Assembly: GCF_000005505.3 (NCBI RefSeq)
Contig: NC_016132.3
Span: forward strand, 13,072,501 to 13,136,500
DNA: 64,000 nt
Origin: Brachypodium distachyon
Lineage: Eukaryota > Streptophyta > Magnoliopsida > Poales > Poaceae
Direction: 5' to 3'
Below are positions 1 through 10,892 of this stretch, one piece after another. How positions within the stretch are numbered: the first letter of the stretch is position 1; each line of letters starts with the position of its first letter. The notes beneath the pieces are model-generated. The model saw only the letters and a program-made list of their open reading frames with translations, was not told the DNA's origin and did not search any database. The translations under genes were made by a program, and so were the position numbers.

Positions 1-1050
1 GTAGAAGGTGCTGGTAACTCTATGTTCCTCGCATGCTGGACCAAAAAACTGTATAAGATCAAGAGAGTAGTTGTATGGAAGTGAAATAGAATTGTATGAT
101 GAATTGAGTAATACCTGGGTTTCCCTTGTGTCGCTCCATGTTTCAGTGATTGTGAAGACTGTGGCATGGAAGTTGTATTTTTTTACTTTGACAAAGGAAT
201 GTAATACAGTGTTGTTGATATATAGATGGTTGACACCGTTTTTTAAAAGCTTTTATGGTACATTACAACACCTCCTAAATGAATGATACTAAAAGTTTTT
301 ATTACGGGAGTTTCTAAGTATTGAATTGCCATTGGTTTAAGTGGTCAACATACAGATGTTAAGTGAGCTTGAAGTAATCGGCAAAGCTGAGAAGAAAGGG
401 CAGATATTTTATTCACTCAGATAGATGCATATACATGCATTGGACCAACATCAAACAGTATTAATAAGAGGTCTGATTGATTACAATTAAAGGTGGTCAA
501 TGGTGACCTATAATTTTGACTCAAGCAACACAATAACAGCAACACTATAACTAATTTTAGGTAGAAGGCAGTGCAGCTGTGACTTCCGATGTTGCTTCCT
601 GCATGGTTGATATGTCCTGCATGTTTTTTTTTTAAGTCAGAAAAGGGCTAGAGGAGAAACTCTTGATTATGTACAATTTCAACTTTCCTGTAATAAGGTA
701 CAATGCTATCGAGGATAAAAAAATGAGAATGGTTAGACCATGCACGTACTCATGCTTATTCCGTTTGACATCCTGAACCTTTGTTCCATATGTAAGCTCC
801 ACCTCATTTTCACTGCGCCGTGTAAACAATTGGTTAATTTATCAAGCAAAATAGTTAGACCATGACTAAATATGACGTTTTGTAGCTGCAGGATACCTTC
901 CTTTGTTCATCAGATCATGTTCCGTAAACTGAATGCTTCGTTTTGCTGCAGACTTACTGCATAGAAAAATAGTTATTTCTAATTCATGTTAACTGTGAAC
1001 AGATTAGTATATACAGAGAATTATTTTTGAAAACTTTAAAATTTTAAAAA
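1..1050. other. AT-rich stretch, no gene recognised
   Basis: I see only short open frames without family resemblance. It lies downstream of the minus-strand gene fragment that ends at 1051, so part of it may be 3' UTR or 3' flank of that gene. No transposon ends, tRNA or long repeat were seen. Confidence 0.4.
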
Positions 1051-1445
1051 TTACATGAGATTGTCTTTGTCGGTGTCAGTAGCTGCAAGTTGGGGAACGG
1101 GAGGTGTATTATTGCTGGATTCATCTTGTGCATAGACAATTGGACTGTCAGTAACAAAAATTTGGTAAGGATGTTGACATGGAGCTTTTAATTTCAATGT
1201 TATGATTGATTGCAAACCTCTGGGTACTCATGGATGAAGATGGAGTGGTAATTAGTTCCTTGCTTGAAGATGACTGAAAAAAATTAATGTTTAAAATTAG
1301 TACTTTTGCGTAATATGGTTGTAGCTAGGACGAAATAGATGAATGAATATGGATTGTGTAACCTCTATGGAGGGCAGCATTTGTCCATTGTCAGCCGAGA
1401 AGATCTTTCTTATGACATAGCTTATGGGAAACCTGGATGTTGAAT
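1051..1445 (-). pseudogene. 3' exons of an unidentified gene, truncated by the adjacent LTR element
   Basis: Three minus-strand blocks join in phase: 1445-1363, 1273-1218 and 1144-1051. The first ends at a GT donor in phase 0. The second begins after a pyrimidine-rich AG acceptor and ends in phase 2. The third supplies the one missing base and runs to TAA at 1053-1051. Three consecutive agreements of phase and GT/AG borders argue for a real gene end. The predicted C-terminus is Ser/Thr/Pro-rich and acidic (it includes SPIVYAQDESSNN) and shows no domain I recognise. The first block runs straight into the LTR that begins at 1446, so the upstream coding part is missing here. The other side of the retroelement is a Helitron, so the missing part is not obviously there. 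It could be a Helitron-borne gene fragment or a host gene cut by the insertion. Confidence 0.4.
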
Positions 1446-2296
1446 TGTCGAAGCCCGAGGCTTAGACACCAGGGGTGAGTGGCACCCCCTTTTAGGTTCG
1501 GCTGAGGGTGTCAGGGATCGCTCCAGCGATCGCCGGCGAGACCAATGTCAAGCGTGAAAATGCACACGATCGTTTTACCCAGGTTCGGGCCACCCTGAGG
1601 TGTAAAACCCTACGGCCTGCTTCTGTGTTCTTATTAGCCAGTGAACAAGGGTTTACAGGTTGCCCGGGGGAGTTCCCGGGCGTTCTCTCCTTTTCTGCTA
1701 AGCGCTACTTGCTATTTCTGGCTAAACTAGTAAGGAACCGAACCCTTTGACCGTTGGCAGGGGTCTTTCTTTTATACTCAAGGGGATACCACAGATGCCT
1801 TGGTGCATGGGTGACAAGTGGCGAGCAAAGAACTCGGGCAGCTTGCCCTCGCTGCGCTGGCTTGCATGCATGGTGAGTAGCCCTGCAGCTAGGGCGCTAC
1901 GTGCCTAGAATTCACAGCGGGCCAGTCATTGTGGGCTGACTGGACGGGGAATCCCCTTTCTACCGGAGCATTAAATGCTTGCTTGTGCTTCACTCCTTGC
2001 CCTGACGAGCCCTGCGCACAGGGAGCCCGCCGGGCGGCCACGTGGCATCGATGCTCTGTCCGTTTGGTACCGTCCTTGTAGCAAGCGTCTGTGCCTGGGA
2101 ACACCTTCCCGGGGAGCGCCCAGACGGGAATTCTCTCGTTGCCTTCCAGGGCAACCCTCGCAGCCTGGCTAGCCCTGCCGGGCTGATGGTTTGCCGGGCA
2201 GCTTGTGCGGTGCTGCCCGAGGCGCTATCCTTGCAGGGAGCGGGTGAGGCGATCCACGCGTCATGCAATGATGGCACCCCAGGTGCCACTGGTGCG
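1446..2296 (-). repeat. 3' LTR (left copy) with rearranged inner part
   Basis: Positions 1446 to about 1830 match 10468 to about 10862 in the same orientation with scattered substitutions. Beyond the shared word aactcgggca the two LTRs diverge. The right copy ends within about 27 bases, while the left continues through about 460 unrelated GC-rich bases. At 2274-2296 the left copy carries the reverse complement of the right copy's terminal segment (gcaccagtggcacc and following bases). The inner boundary is therefore uncertain, and 2296 is only a guess. A polypurine tract could not be placed with confidence. Confidence 0.55.
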
Positions 2297-2513
2297 ACAT
2301 GTATCAACCTTCATTCCTATATGGAATAATTTGGTTTTACCAATGGCATTATCAAGGGTGGCCACATGTTGAGCGGCATGTCCCGCATTCCGCCCTACCC
2401 TTCCCTTAATCACGGGTGGTTAAGGCCACGTCCCGCATTTCCCCTCTTTAAGCGTAATTATCCCCAGCTCGCCCGTAAGGTGCGGACGCGACCATTGCTC
2501 AACGCCGGGGTAC

Positions 2514-2519
2514 TATAAG
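2514..2519 (+). promoter_or_regulatory. TATA-like box ahead of the antisense ORF
   Basis: TATAAG sits about 110 bases upstream of the ATG at 2627 and is followed by a C-rich leader. This fits an independent promoter for the antisense ORF but rests on sequence alone. Confidence 0.35.
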
Positions 2520-2626
2520 ATCCCACCGCTTCGCTAGGGAGCAAACACTTAGCCCCCCAGCACTTCTTCCTCATCCCCATTCCTCCTTGAGCCCCTGATT
2601 CTTGCTAACCTCCGCCCACATTCCCC

Positions 2627-3985
2627 ATGGCGCCCACAGCCCCCAAGAGAGGGAAAGGCTCCAAGAGTTCCGCGGCCGACAAAGGCGAGAAGGCTCCCAA
2701 GAAGCCTCTCTCGGAGAAGGACCAGAAGAAACGGGAGTTAAGGGCCACGCAGGCCTTCTTCAGGCCCGGCTACAACGGCGAGGGGTTCGACAAGATCCGA
2801 CATGCCGTCGCCTCCCGGTTCAACGAGTACGGCGAGACGCTCGTCTTCCCCGCCGGCGCTGACCACCAGGACAATGACTTCCGGGTGTTCGCCCGCTTCA
2901 TCCTTGCCGGGCTGGTACCTCCATTCTCCCTCTTCCTCCACGCACTCATGGTGGCGTACCAGCTCCGGGTTGCGCAACTCCACCCCACCTCCCTCTTCCT
3001 TCTCGTCGTCTTCCAATTCCTCTGCGAGGGGTTCGTTGGGGTGATGCCGTCAGTGGCGTTGTTCCGCCGCTACTTTTACCGGCGCGTCGAGCAATCGGAG
3101 GCGATGTCGTCGGTGGTGGTGTTCCATGCCCGTGACAAGATGAAGTCGGAGTTCATCGTGTGGACGGAGAAGAAGATTGAGAAGGAGTGGCGCGCGAATT
3201 GGTGCTGGGTTCGCGTGGAGGATCCCGATGAGCTCATCTACGCGCCCACCGAGCTGCCCGCGAGCAACGATGGTTGGCGGGACCGCTACAGCCGCGACGT
3301 GGAGCTCCTCCCCATCGTCGAGCGGATCAAGGCCCTGCGACTAGCGGTGCTCATTGGTCTCGACGTGGCACGCACCTACATCAGCCGGCGCATCGCGCCG
3401 CTGCAGCTACGGTCTCGCCTCGCGTGGATGTACACGAGGCCCGGGGACAACACGCGCCTCCAGAACGGGGGCGTGACCCCGGATGCAATCCGGGCGTGGG
3501 TGAAGGGGATCACCGGCGAGGATGCCCCATTCACGAATCTGCCCCCGGGGGCTCCATTTCTCCACGCCGGCGTCGCGGGGCTGCATGACATCGTCAGCAG
3601 CTACCCGCCCTGCAACGAGTGGGGGCTGATGTCCGATTCCCCTGCTCGAGCCCCGCAACCTCCACCAGCCGCCGCCCGTGGGAAGCGAGTGGCCGAGGAG
3701 AGGGCGGGGGGGAATCGGAGCTCAGCTGGCCCAACGTCGAGTCCTCCGACGAGGCTGGCCACGTTGCCCTTTTATAGGCACGGTGAAGAATCCTGCCACT
3801 ATGCACGCCGAGTTACCGCGGCACATGTGGCGACACCCCCCCCCCCCCCCTCGGTAAGAACCTTGGAGCGGTCGCCATGCACCACTGGCTACCCGCTAAA
3901 TGACACGGCCCGTGAGCACTCCATGAGTGTCACCGTGCGCCCGATTCCATCCTTATCTTGCATGTCAGATTCTTACCACGCCTGA
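2627..3985 (+). CDS. retrotransposon antisense ORF, 'putative gypsy type transposon' (PF04195-like)
   Basis: An uninterrupted 452-codon frame runs opposite to gag-pol, between integrase and the left LTR. The N-terminus is Lys/Ser-rich and nuclear-signal-like (residues 1-40). Residues about 90-150 resemble the conserved core of the plant transposon-associated family PF04195: a hydrophobic stretch with FLHALMVAYQL and then FLCEGFVG, a CEG/CEA-type core. A basic, Trp-rich segment follows, and then a Pro/Ala-rich tail from about residue 340. A TATA-like box lies about 110 bases upstream. Such antisense ORFs occur in Tat-lineage elements and their function is unknown. The tail contains a 15-base C run (3836-3850), so the exact end of the frame may be unreliable. 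It is the best-preserved frame of this element. Confidence 0.7.
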   Translation: MAPTAPKRGKGSKSSAADKGEKAPKKPLSEKDQKKRELRATQAFFRPGYNGEGFDKIRHAVASRFNEYGETLVFPAGADHQDNDFRVFARFILAGLVPPFSLFLHALMVAYQLRVAQLHPTSLFLLVVFQFLCEGFVGVMPSVALFRRYFYRRVEQSEAMSSVVVFHARDKMKSEFIVWTEKKIEKEWRANWCWVRVEDPDELIYAPTELPASNDGWRDRYSRDVELLPIVERIKALRLAVLIGLDVARTYISRRIAPLQLRSRLAWMYTRPGDNTRLQNGGVTPDAIRAWVKGITGEDAPFTNLPPGAPFLHAGVAGLHDIVSSYPPCNEWGLMSDSPARAPQPPPAAARGKRVAEERAGGNRSSAGPTSSPPTRLATLPFYRHGEESCHYARRVTAAHVATPPPPPSVRTLERSPCTTGYPLNDTAREHSMSVTVRPIPSLSCMSDSYHA

Positions 3986-4448
3986 GATGCTGTAATTTTT
4001 TTTCGAAATGCACGAAAAAAGACGCAGCACAGATAGAAACAGACAGAGCACAGGTAGCCCTCCTGCCTCCCAGCCCCCAGGCACAGAAGGGTCAATACCA
4101 AACTTGGGTGTGAGCACTCTTCCAATCCCAAGACACATACACTGCGTGGTGCACGTTGCGGGGAACCCAGCAATGGCACGACCCCGTGCCGGAGTGATCC
4201 GACAACGGGATTTTAGTTTTCGAGGCTCCGGCAGCCCCTGCTCACAGCCAAGGATGGAAAGAGACTTTTGTGCACTTAGAGCAGAAGACAGAAGGAAGAA
4301 CATGCAAATAACGAGACAACTTGAAATTTAGAAGAAACCGCTTATCTTTATTCATAGAAACTAGCGGATTACAATCGGGGGTTGCCCGACTACACTAGTT
4401 CGAGAGGCATGCTGCCGGAGCATCACCTGTGGGTCGGGCTCCGCCGCT

Positions 4449-5640
4449 TCACGGGTAGAACTTGCGCAAGTGCTCAAGGTTCCAACTGTTTTGCACCAGC
4501 AAGCCTTCTTCGGTTTCCAGCCGAACAGCGCCCGGCCTGGTCACCTGCACTACTCGAAAGGGGCTCTCCCATTTCGGAGCCAACTTGTTCACGGCCTTCG
4601 TTCCTTGTATCCGGCGCAGGACAAGGTCTCCGACCTCGAGCTCCAGGGGACGGACCCGCCTGTCATGATAATGGCGGAGCCCCTGCTGATAGCGCGCAGC
4701 TCTGACAGCAGCCCGGCATCGAAGCTCTTCGATGAAGTTAAGATCGTCAACCCTCTGCTCGTGTTGGCTATGCTTACCGTACGCGCGTACTCGAGGGGAT
4801 CCATGCTTGAGCTCGAGGGGCAGCACCGCTTCTGTCCCGTAGACAAGGGCGAAAGGAGTTTCGCCCGTTGCGCGGCTAGGTGTGGTCCTGATTGACCACA
4901 GCACGGGCTGGAGTTCTTCGACCCAGTGCTTCCCGTGGCCTTTGAGCTTGTCAAAGGTTCTTGTCTTGAGCCCCCGCAACACCTCTGCGTTGGCTCGCTC
5001 CGCCTGTCCGTTGCTCCTCAGGTGAGCGACAGAGGCGAAGTGGATCTTGGTGCCCATGCCCTCGCAGTTGGCTTGGAACACGGCGCTCGTGAATTGTGAG
5101 ACATTGTCGGTGATGATGCCATTGGGCACGCCAAACCGGCACACGATGCCCTTGAAGAATTTGATGGCCGCCTGAGCGGTCACCTTCCGCACCGGTTCCA
5201 CTTCCACCTACTTGGAGAACTTGTCGATGGCCACCAGCAAATACTTGTAGCCACCAACCGCTCTCGGCAATTTGCTGATGATGTCAACCCCCAGACCGCG
5301 AACGGCCAGGAGGATGGAATGACTTGCAGGGCCTGCGCCGGCTGGTTACTCTTCTTCGCGTGGAACTGGTACGCCTCGCACGTCTTGACTAGCTGCTCAG
5401 CATCGGCTAGCGCTGCAGGCCAGTAGAAGCCGAGCCGGAAGGCCTTGTCGGCTAAAGTCTGGGAGGCCACATGGTGCGAGCATGTGCCTCTGTGTATGTC
5501 TTCCAGAAGTGCGCGCCCTTCGTCTTGGGGCATGCAGAGGAGCTTCACTCCATTTGCACACCTCCGGTAGAGATCCCCATCTACCAGAGCGTACATCTTG
5601 GCTTGTCGGGCTACACGCTCCGCGGCAACGTCATCTTCCG
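4449..5640 (-). pseudogene. gypsy integrase (zinc finger, core and C-terminal part), broken
   Basis: The clean C-terminal frame covers 5207-4449 (252 codons). It holds part of the DDE core around ITDNVSQF, the SNGQAERAN motif with the catalytic Glu, and a C-terminal segment with GDLVLRR and LAPKWESPFRV. Upstream, in a second frame (to about 5640), lies the HHCC zinc-finger region with HRGTCSHH. The second cysteine pair reads CEAYQFH where the family usually has CxxC, so one zinc ligand is lost. A TAG near 5208 and a frame change separate the two parts. The Gly normally following TDN is Val. These lesions make an active integrase unlikely. Confidence 0.75.
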
Positions 5641-5739
5641 GGAGGGCTTCCCCCTTCAGGTAGTGGGCGATGTCCGCTGCCCAAGGTGGGGTTTCCCTAC
5701 TTACGCATGCCGCCGCATTAGCGGCATGGACCTCCGTTG

Positions 5740-6402
5740 TTACGGGGTTTCCTTCGGTTGTCGGGGGGGGGGGGCTTCTTCGGCAGCCGGCTTGGGAGCG
5801 ACCGAAGGCGCAGTTTGCCTGTGCCAGAACACCCTTGCCGGAACCTCCCGGTGCTCTGCTGCCCACTTGGACAGTTCGTCAGCCGCGAAGTTATCCTTGC
5901 GCTTGACGTGCTCGAATCGCAAACCCTTGAACTTGCGTTCCAGCTTGCGGACTTCATCTACGTACGCTGCCATCTGCGGGCAGTCGTAGTCCTTGTTAAC
6001 CTGGTTGATCATGAGTTGTGAATCCCCGCGAACAACCAGACGCTTGATATCAAGGGCGATCGCCGCCCACAACCCTGTGAGCAACCCTTCGTACTCAGCC
6101 GTGTTGTTGGTGGAGTTGGGGAAGTCAAGCTGGATTGCGAACTTCAGCTGGTCTCGAGTGGGTGACTCGATGACGACTCCAACGCCAGCTCCCTGCAGGC
6201 GTAACACGCCGTCGAAGTACATGATCCAGTGGCCCTCGTCCAGCTTGCCGGGCAGGCTGGTCTCCGGCTCTTCCTCTTCTATGCCCGTCGAGGTCCATTC
6301 TTCAACTCTTGGTGTTGGTGAAGTGTAGATCGAACTCTGACAACTCCATCCTCCACTCAGCCACCCTTCCGGTGGCCTCACGGTTGGTGAGGGCCCGCTC
6401 AA
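5740..6402 (-). pseudogene. second RNase H domain (Tat-type) of gypsy pol
   Basis: A 220-codon frame begins upstream of the domain proper. The RNase H fold is recognisable from WIMYFDGV (first catalytic Asp), NNTAEYEGLL (Glu), VVRGDSQLM (Asp) and KRKDNFAADELS near the end (last Asp). It follows the primary RT/RNase H frame and precedes integrase. This extra RNase H is what separates Tat-lineage elements from most other plant gypsy elements. The frame ends in a 12-base G run (5763-5774 on the plus strand), which may be an indel site. It is not in frame with its neighbours. Confidence 0.75.
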
Positions 6403-6412
6403 GGCAAAACCC

Positions 6413-7690
6413 TTATACTACCATGACGCGGTGCGCCTGAAAGTAGTGGCGCAGCTTGCGTGATGCAAGCAGAATCCACAGCAAGAGCTTCTGCACTTGC
6501 GGGTACCGCGTGCGGGCGTCGCGCAACACCGTGCTGATGAAGTACACCGGGTGTTGCACGAGCCGCTTGCGCGGTGTTGACGCCGCCGGCTCGACGGCGG
6601 TTCCTGGGTCCGAGGAGGTTGCCTGGGCTGGCTCAGCCCCCCGGAGGTCTTCTTCTCTCTCGGCAACTAGCACCGAGCTGACCACTTGGTCAGTCGTCGC
6701 TAGGTAGATTAGCAGCGGCTCGCCCAGCTTGGGGGCGACGAGGATTGGCGGCGACTTCAGGTACTGCTTGAGATCCTGGAACGCCGCCTCAGCCTCGGGG
6801 GTCCAGTCAATTGGGCCCTTCCTCTTCATTACCTTGAAGAAAGGCAGGGTGCATTCGCCCAACATCGAGATGAAGCGCCCCAGCACGGCTACGCAGCCGT
6901 GGAGGCGCTGCACGTCCTTCACCCTGCGGGGAGCCTCCATTTTCTCGATAGCTTCTATCTTCTTTGGGTTGGCTTGAATCCCCCTGTGAGAAACCAAGAA
7001 GCTCAGAAGCTGCCCCGAGTCTACACCAAAGGTGCATTTCTCAGGGTTCAACTTGAGCTTGATCCTGCGGAGGTTATCGAACGTTTCCCGCAGGTCATCA
7101 ATCAGCGAGTCCCCGCGCTTCGATGTGATGATGATATCATCCATGTAGGCCTCAACGTTTCGGCCTAGCTGGGATCCCAAACACTCGCGTAAAGCACGCT
7201 GGAATGTTGAGCCCGCGTTCTTCAACCCGAAAGGCATGCACGTGTAGCAGTAGCAGCCAACCGGGGTGATGAACGCCGTTTTTTCTTCGTCTTCGACTGC
7301 CATCTTAATTTGATGGTAGCCGGAAAACGCATCCAAAAAACACAGCAAATCACAACCGGCAGTGGAATCTACTATTTGATCAATGCGAGGTACAGGGAAA
7401 GGATCTTTAGGACACGCACGGTTAAGATCAGTAAAATCTACACACGCGAAGTTTATTCCCCCCCTTGGGTACTACTGCAGGGTTAGCTAACCAAGTGGGG
7501 TATAGTACTTCCCTGATAGCCCCCGCAGTTTTAAGCTTGTCCACTTCTTGCTTGATGAAATCTTTGCGCTCCCGTGCTTGCCGGCGGATCTTTTGCTTGA
7601 TGGGGCGGGCGTCTGGACGCACCGCGAGTCGATCCTCGATCACCTCCCTAGGGACTCCGGGGAGGTCCGACGGTTCCCAAGCGAACACGT
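6413..7690 (-). pseudogene. gypsy reverse transcriptase and first RNase H, frameshifted
   Basis: The N-terminal RT part lies in 7688-7428 (DARPIKQKIRR, then EVDKLKTAGAIREV). The main part is 7348-6413 and carries DAFSGYHQIKMA, MPFGLKNAGSTFQR, the catalytic YMDDI box, and the 'connection' region with LNPEKCTFGV and GIQANPKKI. The intervening 80 bases still read as RT (CPKDPFPVPRIDQIV) in a different frame, so the break near 7440 is a small frameshift and not a deletion. The C-terminal part has the degenerate first RNase H (PVYFISTVL, RYPQVQKLLL). It cannot make a full enzyme as it stands. Confidence 0.8.
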
Positions 7691-8000
7691 CGGCGTTCTC
7701 CCGGAGGAAAGTGATGAGGGCACTTTCCTATTTGGCATTGAGGTTCGCACCGACGGTGACGGTGTGCTCCTCGTTGCCGGCTTGGAGGTGTAGCTTCTTC
7801 ACCTTGGCGGCCTCCTCCTTGAGCTTCTGGCCCTTGCCGGGGCGTAAGCTCGAGCCTGCACCTCCCCCGACAAGCTCCTGCGGGGTAGCGCGGGCCTTCT
7901 TCGCTGTGGGGCCGTCGCCCGACAGCGAGCCTTCACTTCCGGCAATGCCTTCGTCACCGGAATTGGCTTCGGCGGCGGCCCTGACGACCTCGCCGACATA

Positions 8001-8480
8001 CTAGGCTGCATCCTTGAGATCGCACCTGATGGAGAGAACCCCGTATGTGGACGGCATCTTCATCACGCCGTAGGCGCAATGAGTTGCCGCCATGAACTTG
8101 ATCAGCGCCGGCCGACCAAGGATCCCGTTGTACGGCAACGGGGCATGAGCCACATCGAACACGAGGTGCTCAGTCCGAAATGCTTCCCGGGACCCGAAGG
8201 TAACCGGCAGCGTGATGCGCCCCAGGGGCGCACGATCCCGGGGCTCACTCCCCGGAACGGGTCGGTGGGCTTCAAATGCTCCAACGGCAGCTGAACCTTC
8301 TCCACCAACTTGGCGGACAGGAGGTTCAACCCCGCCCCGTTGTCCACCAGCACATTGGTCACCGTCATGTTGTTGATGATCGATGAGACCACGAAAGGCA
8401 AAACCCCTGAACCTAGCTGCCGGGTTGGGTGATCGTCGGCGCTGAAGGTGATTAGCACGTGCGACCACTTCAACGGCTAC
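8001..8480 (-). pseudogene. gypsy aspartic protease region, frameshifted
   Basis: The active-site strand reads TNVLVDNGAGLNLLS, so the usual D-(S/T)-G-A triad has Asn in the second position. The flap and C-terminal half (LPYNGILGRPALIKFMA) is in another frame (8510-8001), so at least one frameshift lies between them near 8300. A TAG ends the second frame at 8003-8001. It lies between the gag zinc knuckle and RT, as expected for gypsy pol. Confidence 0.65.
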
Positions 8481-8529
8481 TGCGCCTCCGTGTCCGGCAA
8501 CAGCACACACACCTCCCGGGTGAGGCGCT

Positions 8530-10359
8530 TCACCGTGCTATGGGATGAGAGAGCGTAAGCTCCCCCATGGATGCAGGCGACGCCGCGGGGCTCCTGAAAG
8601 TCGGGCTCGTCGCCCCCGGTGTAGTCGGACTCGCGCTGCTCCTCGGCGCGAGCCTTGTCTCGTCCCTGGGGAGGCCACTCCCTGCCGGCACGGGCTTGGC
8701 CGCGTCCCCCCTGGGCTTCTTCTCTGCCGGCATCCCCGCTGGCAGGCTTCGGCCCCGCTCTGGGGTCGTTCGGGCAATCCCGGGAGAGATGCCCGATATC
8801 CCCGCAGTTGAAGCAGGCGTCGGCCGCTCGGCGCTCCTCATGGCGCTGCTCGCGCCTCTGCTTGATAACCTACAGAATGTGGCAATCCTGCGCGTCGTGG
8901 GTGGCGTTGGCGTGGATGGGGCAGCGGGGCGCGTCGCCCGGCTTGCCGCCAGACCCGCCAGTGGGCGAAGCCTTTTTCGCAGGCCTCGAGACAGCCCCCG
9001 ACTCCATGGTGAGGACTTGGTTCCCGTTGCGCTTCTCGGCCATGGAACACTTGTGCGCCAAGGCGTAGAGCTCCTGCGTCGTCCGGATCCGGTGCGCGCT
9101 CAGCTTCTCCCGCATCTTGGGGTTGCGAACGTTGATGGCGAAGGTGTTGATGATGGCGGCAGCCTCCGCCTCTGAAATGGAGTAGAAGAGGCCGGAGAAG
9201 CGGTTGACGAAGCTCCGCAGCGTCTCTCCTGGTTTCTGCACCACGGTGTGCAGCTCCGCCATGGTTCCCGAGCGCTTGTAGCCGCCCTGAAACGCGCTCA
9301 CAAACTGCTCGCGCAGGTCGGCCCATGAGGCTATAGACCTGGCAGACAGGTTGAGCAACCAAGTTCTCGCTGATCCTTTGAGGACCATCGGAAACCAGTT
9401 GGCCCTGACCTTGTCGTCGGCGCCGATGGCGTGCATCCCCAATGTGTAGGTCAGGAGGAAATCCTTCGGGTTCACGGTCCCGTCGTACGTCCCAAGCGTC
9501 GGCGCTCGGAACTTGCGGGGCCATGTTACCCGGCGCAGCTCGCGGGTGAACGCAGTGCAGTCGTCCTCGGCGCCCATGGGAGCATCCTCCTGCTCCTCTG
9601 GGCATTGGCGCTCTGCCTCACACCGGCGCCGGCGCTCCAAACGCTGGCGGAGGTCTTCTTGCTTGCGGGTGATTAGGACGCCCCGCACGTCACCCCGCGT
9701 AACGGTTGGTGACGAATCCAAGGACCCCACAGGATCCTCACCTCCTGGCCCTCCTTGCGGGGGAGGGTTTTCTCCCTGCCCCGAGACGCGTGGTGCCCTC
9801 GGCCCGAACCGGCCGGGGCGCTCTCGCCTTGCGGCTGCTGGGCGACGAGCGCAAGGAGCGCGTCCAGCTCCGCACTCCACGCCTCGTGCGTTGGCGTGCC
9901 TTGCTGCGGCTCATAGCGCACCATGACCCGCGCAGCGATGATGGCTTCTGCCGGGGTTTGGGCTGGAGGCAGCCGATTCTCCGACCGACTGTCCTCCGCC
10001 CTGTCCCCTGGCGCACCCAGGTGGGTAGGGTGCGATCCCGACGGCGTTGCTCGCGACGCGGTGTGTTCGTGGCGCAATTACCGCTTCGCGTCTTCGGCCC
10101 ACGAGTGAACTCGCTGGCCGGCACGGGTGGCGTCGTGGCCGCTCGCGCGACTGGCTCCGGCGTTGGGAGCCGCCGGCCCCCTCAGCCGGTTGTCCGCCGA
10201 CGGCCGAGGAGGCGGGGGTGGCAGCTGCGACTGCTGCACCCGAGAGGGCTCAGGGTTCTCCTGACCCTGCGACGCGAGTTGCGCGTCGTGTGACCGCGTG
10301 TGGGCCGCTGGGGCACCACGCGGATCGATCCGAGAGTCACCAGCCCGCTTAGGAGGCAT
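8530..10359 (-). pseudogene. gypsy gag (capsid and zinc knuckle), broken
   Basis: The likely start is the ATG at 10359 (MPPKRAG...), followed by a Pro/Gln-rich segment. The capsid domain is in 9880-8870 with the hallmarks of retrotransposon gag (RTWLLNL, WADLREQFVSAFQG, GETLRSFVNRFSGL). The frame stops at 8870. A CCHC knuckle (CFNCGDIGHLSRDC, about 8763-8815) follows in the continuation. Thus gag is split over at least three frames by stops or frameshifts. Base composition is much more GC-rich than the flanks, as in the rest of the element. Confidence 0.75.
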
Positions 10360-10449
10360 GATGACTGGTCCTGTCGGCGAAGAAGACGATGCCGATGTAG
10401 CTGCAGACGACGGCGCCGGCGGTCTCCGGCGAGCTATCCACACGCGCCC

Positions 10450-10467
10450 CCTACCTGGCGTGCCAGA
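10450..10467 (-). other. primer-binding-site-like sequence of the gypsy element
   Basis: Directly after the minus-strand end of the right LTR the sequence reads TCTGGCACGCCAGGTAGG, the kind of tRNA-complementary start found just inside the 5' LTR of many grass gypsy elements. Position is the main evidence. I did not assign the tRNA. Confidence 0.55.
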
Positions 10468-10889
10468 TGTCGTAGCCCGAGGCTTAGACAACGAGGGTGA
10501 GTGCACCCCCTTTTAGGTTCGGCAGAGGGCGTCGGGGATCGCTCCAGCGATCGCCGGCGAGGCCAATGTCAAGCGTGAAGATGCATACGATCGTTTTACC
10601 CAGGTTCGGGCCATCCTGAGGTGTAAAACCCTACGTCCTGCTTCTGTGTTCTTATTAGCCAGTGAACAAGAGTTTACAGGTTGTCCGAGGGAGTTCCCGG
10701 GCGTTCTCTCCTTTTCTGCTAAGAGCTACTTGCTATTTCTGGCTAAAACTAGTAAGGAACCGAACCCTTTGACCGTTGGCAGGGGTCCTCCTTTTATACT
10801 CAAGGGGATACCACAGGTGCCTTGTTGCATGGGTGACAAGTGGCGAGCAAAAAACTCGGGCACCAGTGGCACCCGGGGTATTTCTAACA
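10468..10889 (-). repeat. 5' LTR (right copy), 422 bp
   Basis: It starts tgtcgtagcc and ends ttctaaca on the plus strand, giving TG...CA termini in either reading. Sequence up to about 10862 matches the left LTR from 1446. Its outer end abuts the truncated Helitron helicase frame, and the next bases, taagcc, belong to the Helitron. On the minus strand the LTR is followed directly by a primer-binding-site-like sequence. Confidence 0.8.
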
Positions 10890-10892
10890 TAA

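Larger units (their letters stand above)
1446..10889 (-). mobile_element. Ty3/gypsy LTR retrotransposon, Tat-lineage type, decayed
   Basis: Related LTR copies in direct orientation bound the element: one starts at 1446 and the other runs 10468-10889. On the minus strand the order is LTR, primer-binding site, gag, protease, reverse transcriptase/RNase H, a second RNase H, integrase, an antisense ORF, then the other LTR. The second RNase H together with an extra ORF antisense to pol between integrase and the 3' LTR is typical of the Tat lineage (relatives: RIRE2, Grande). All coding parts carry stops or frameshifts, so it is not autonomous. About 7% of positions differ between the shared LTR parts by my hand count, so the insertion is not recent. 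Flanking 5-bp sequences do not match (tgaat on the left, taagc on the right). Confidence 0.9.
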
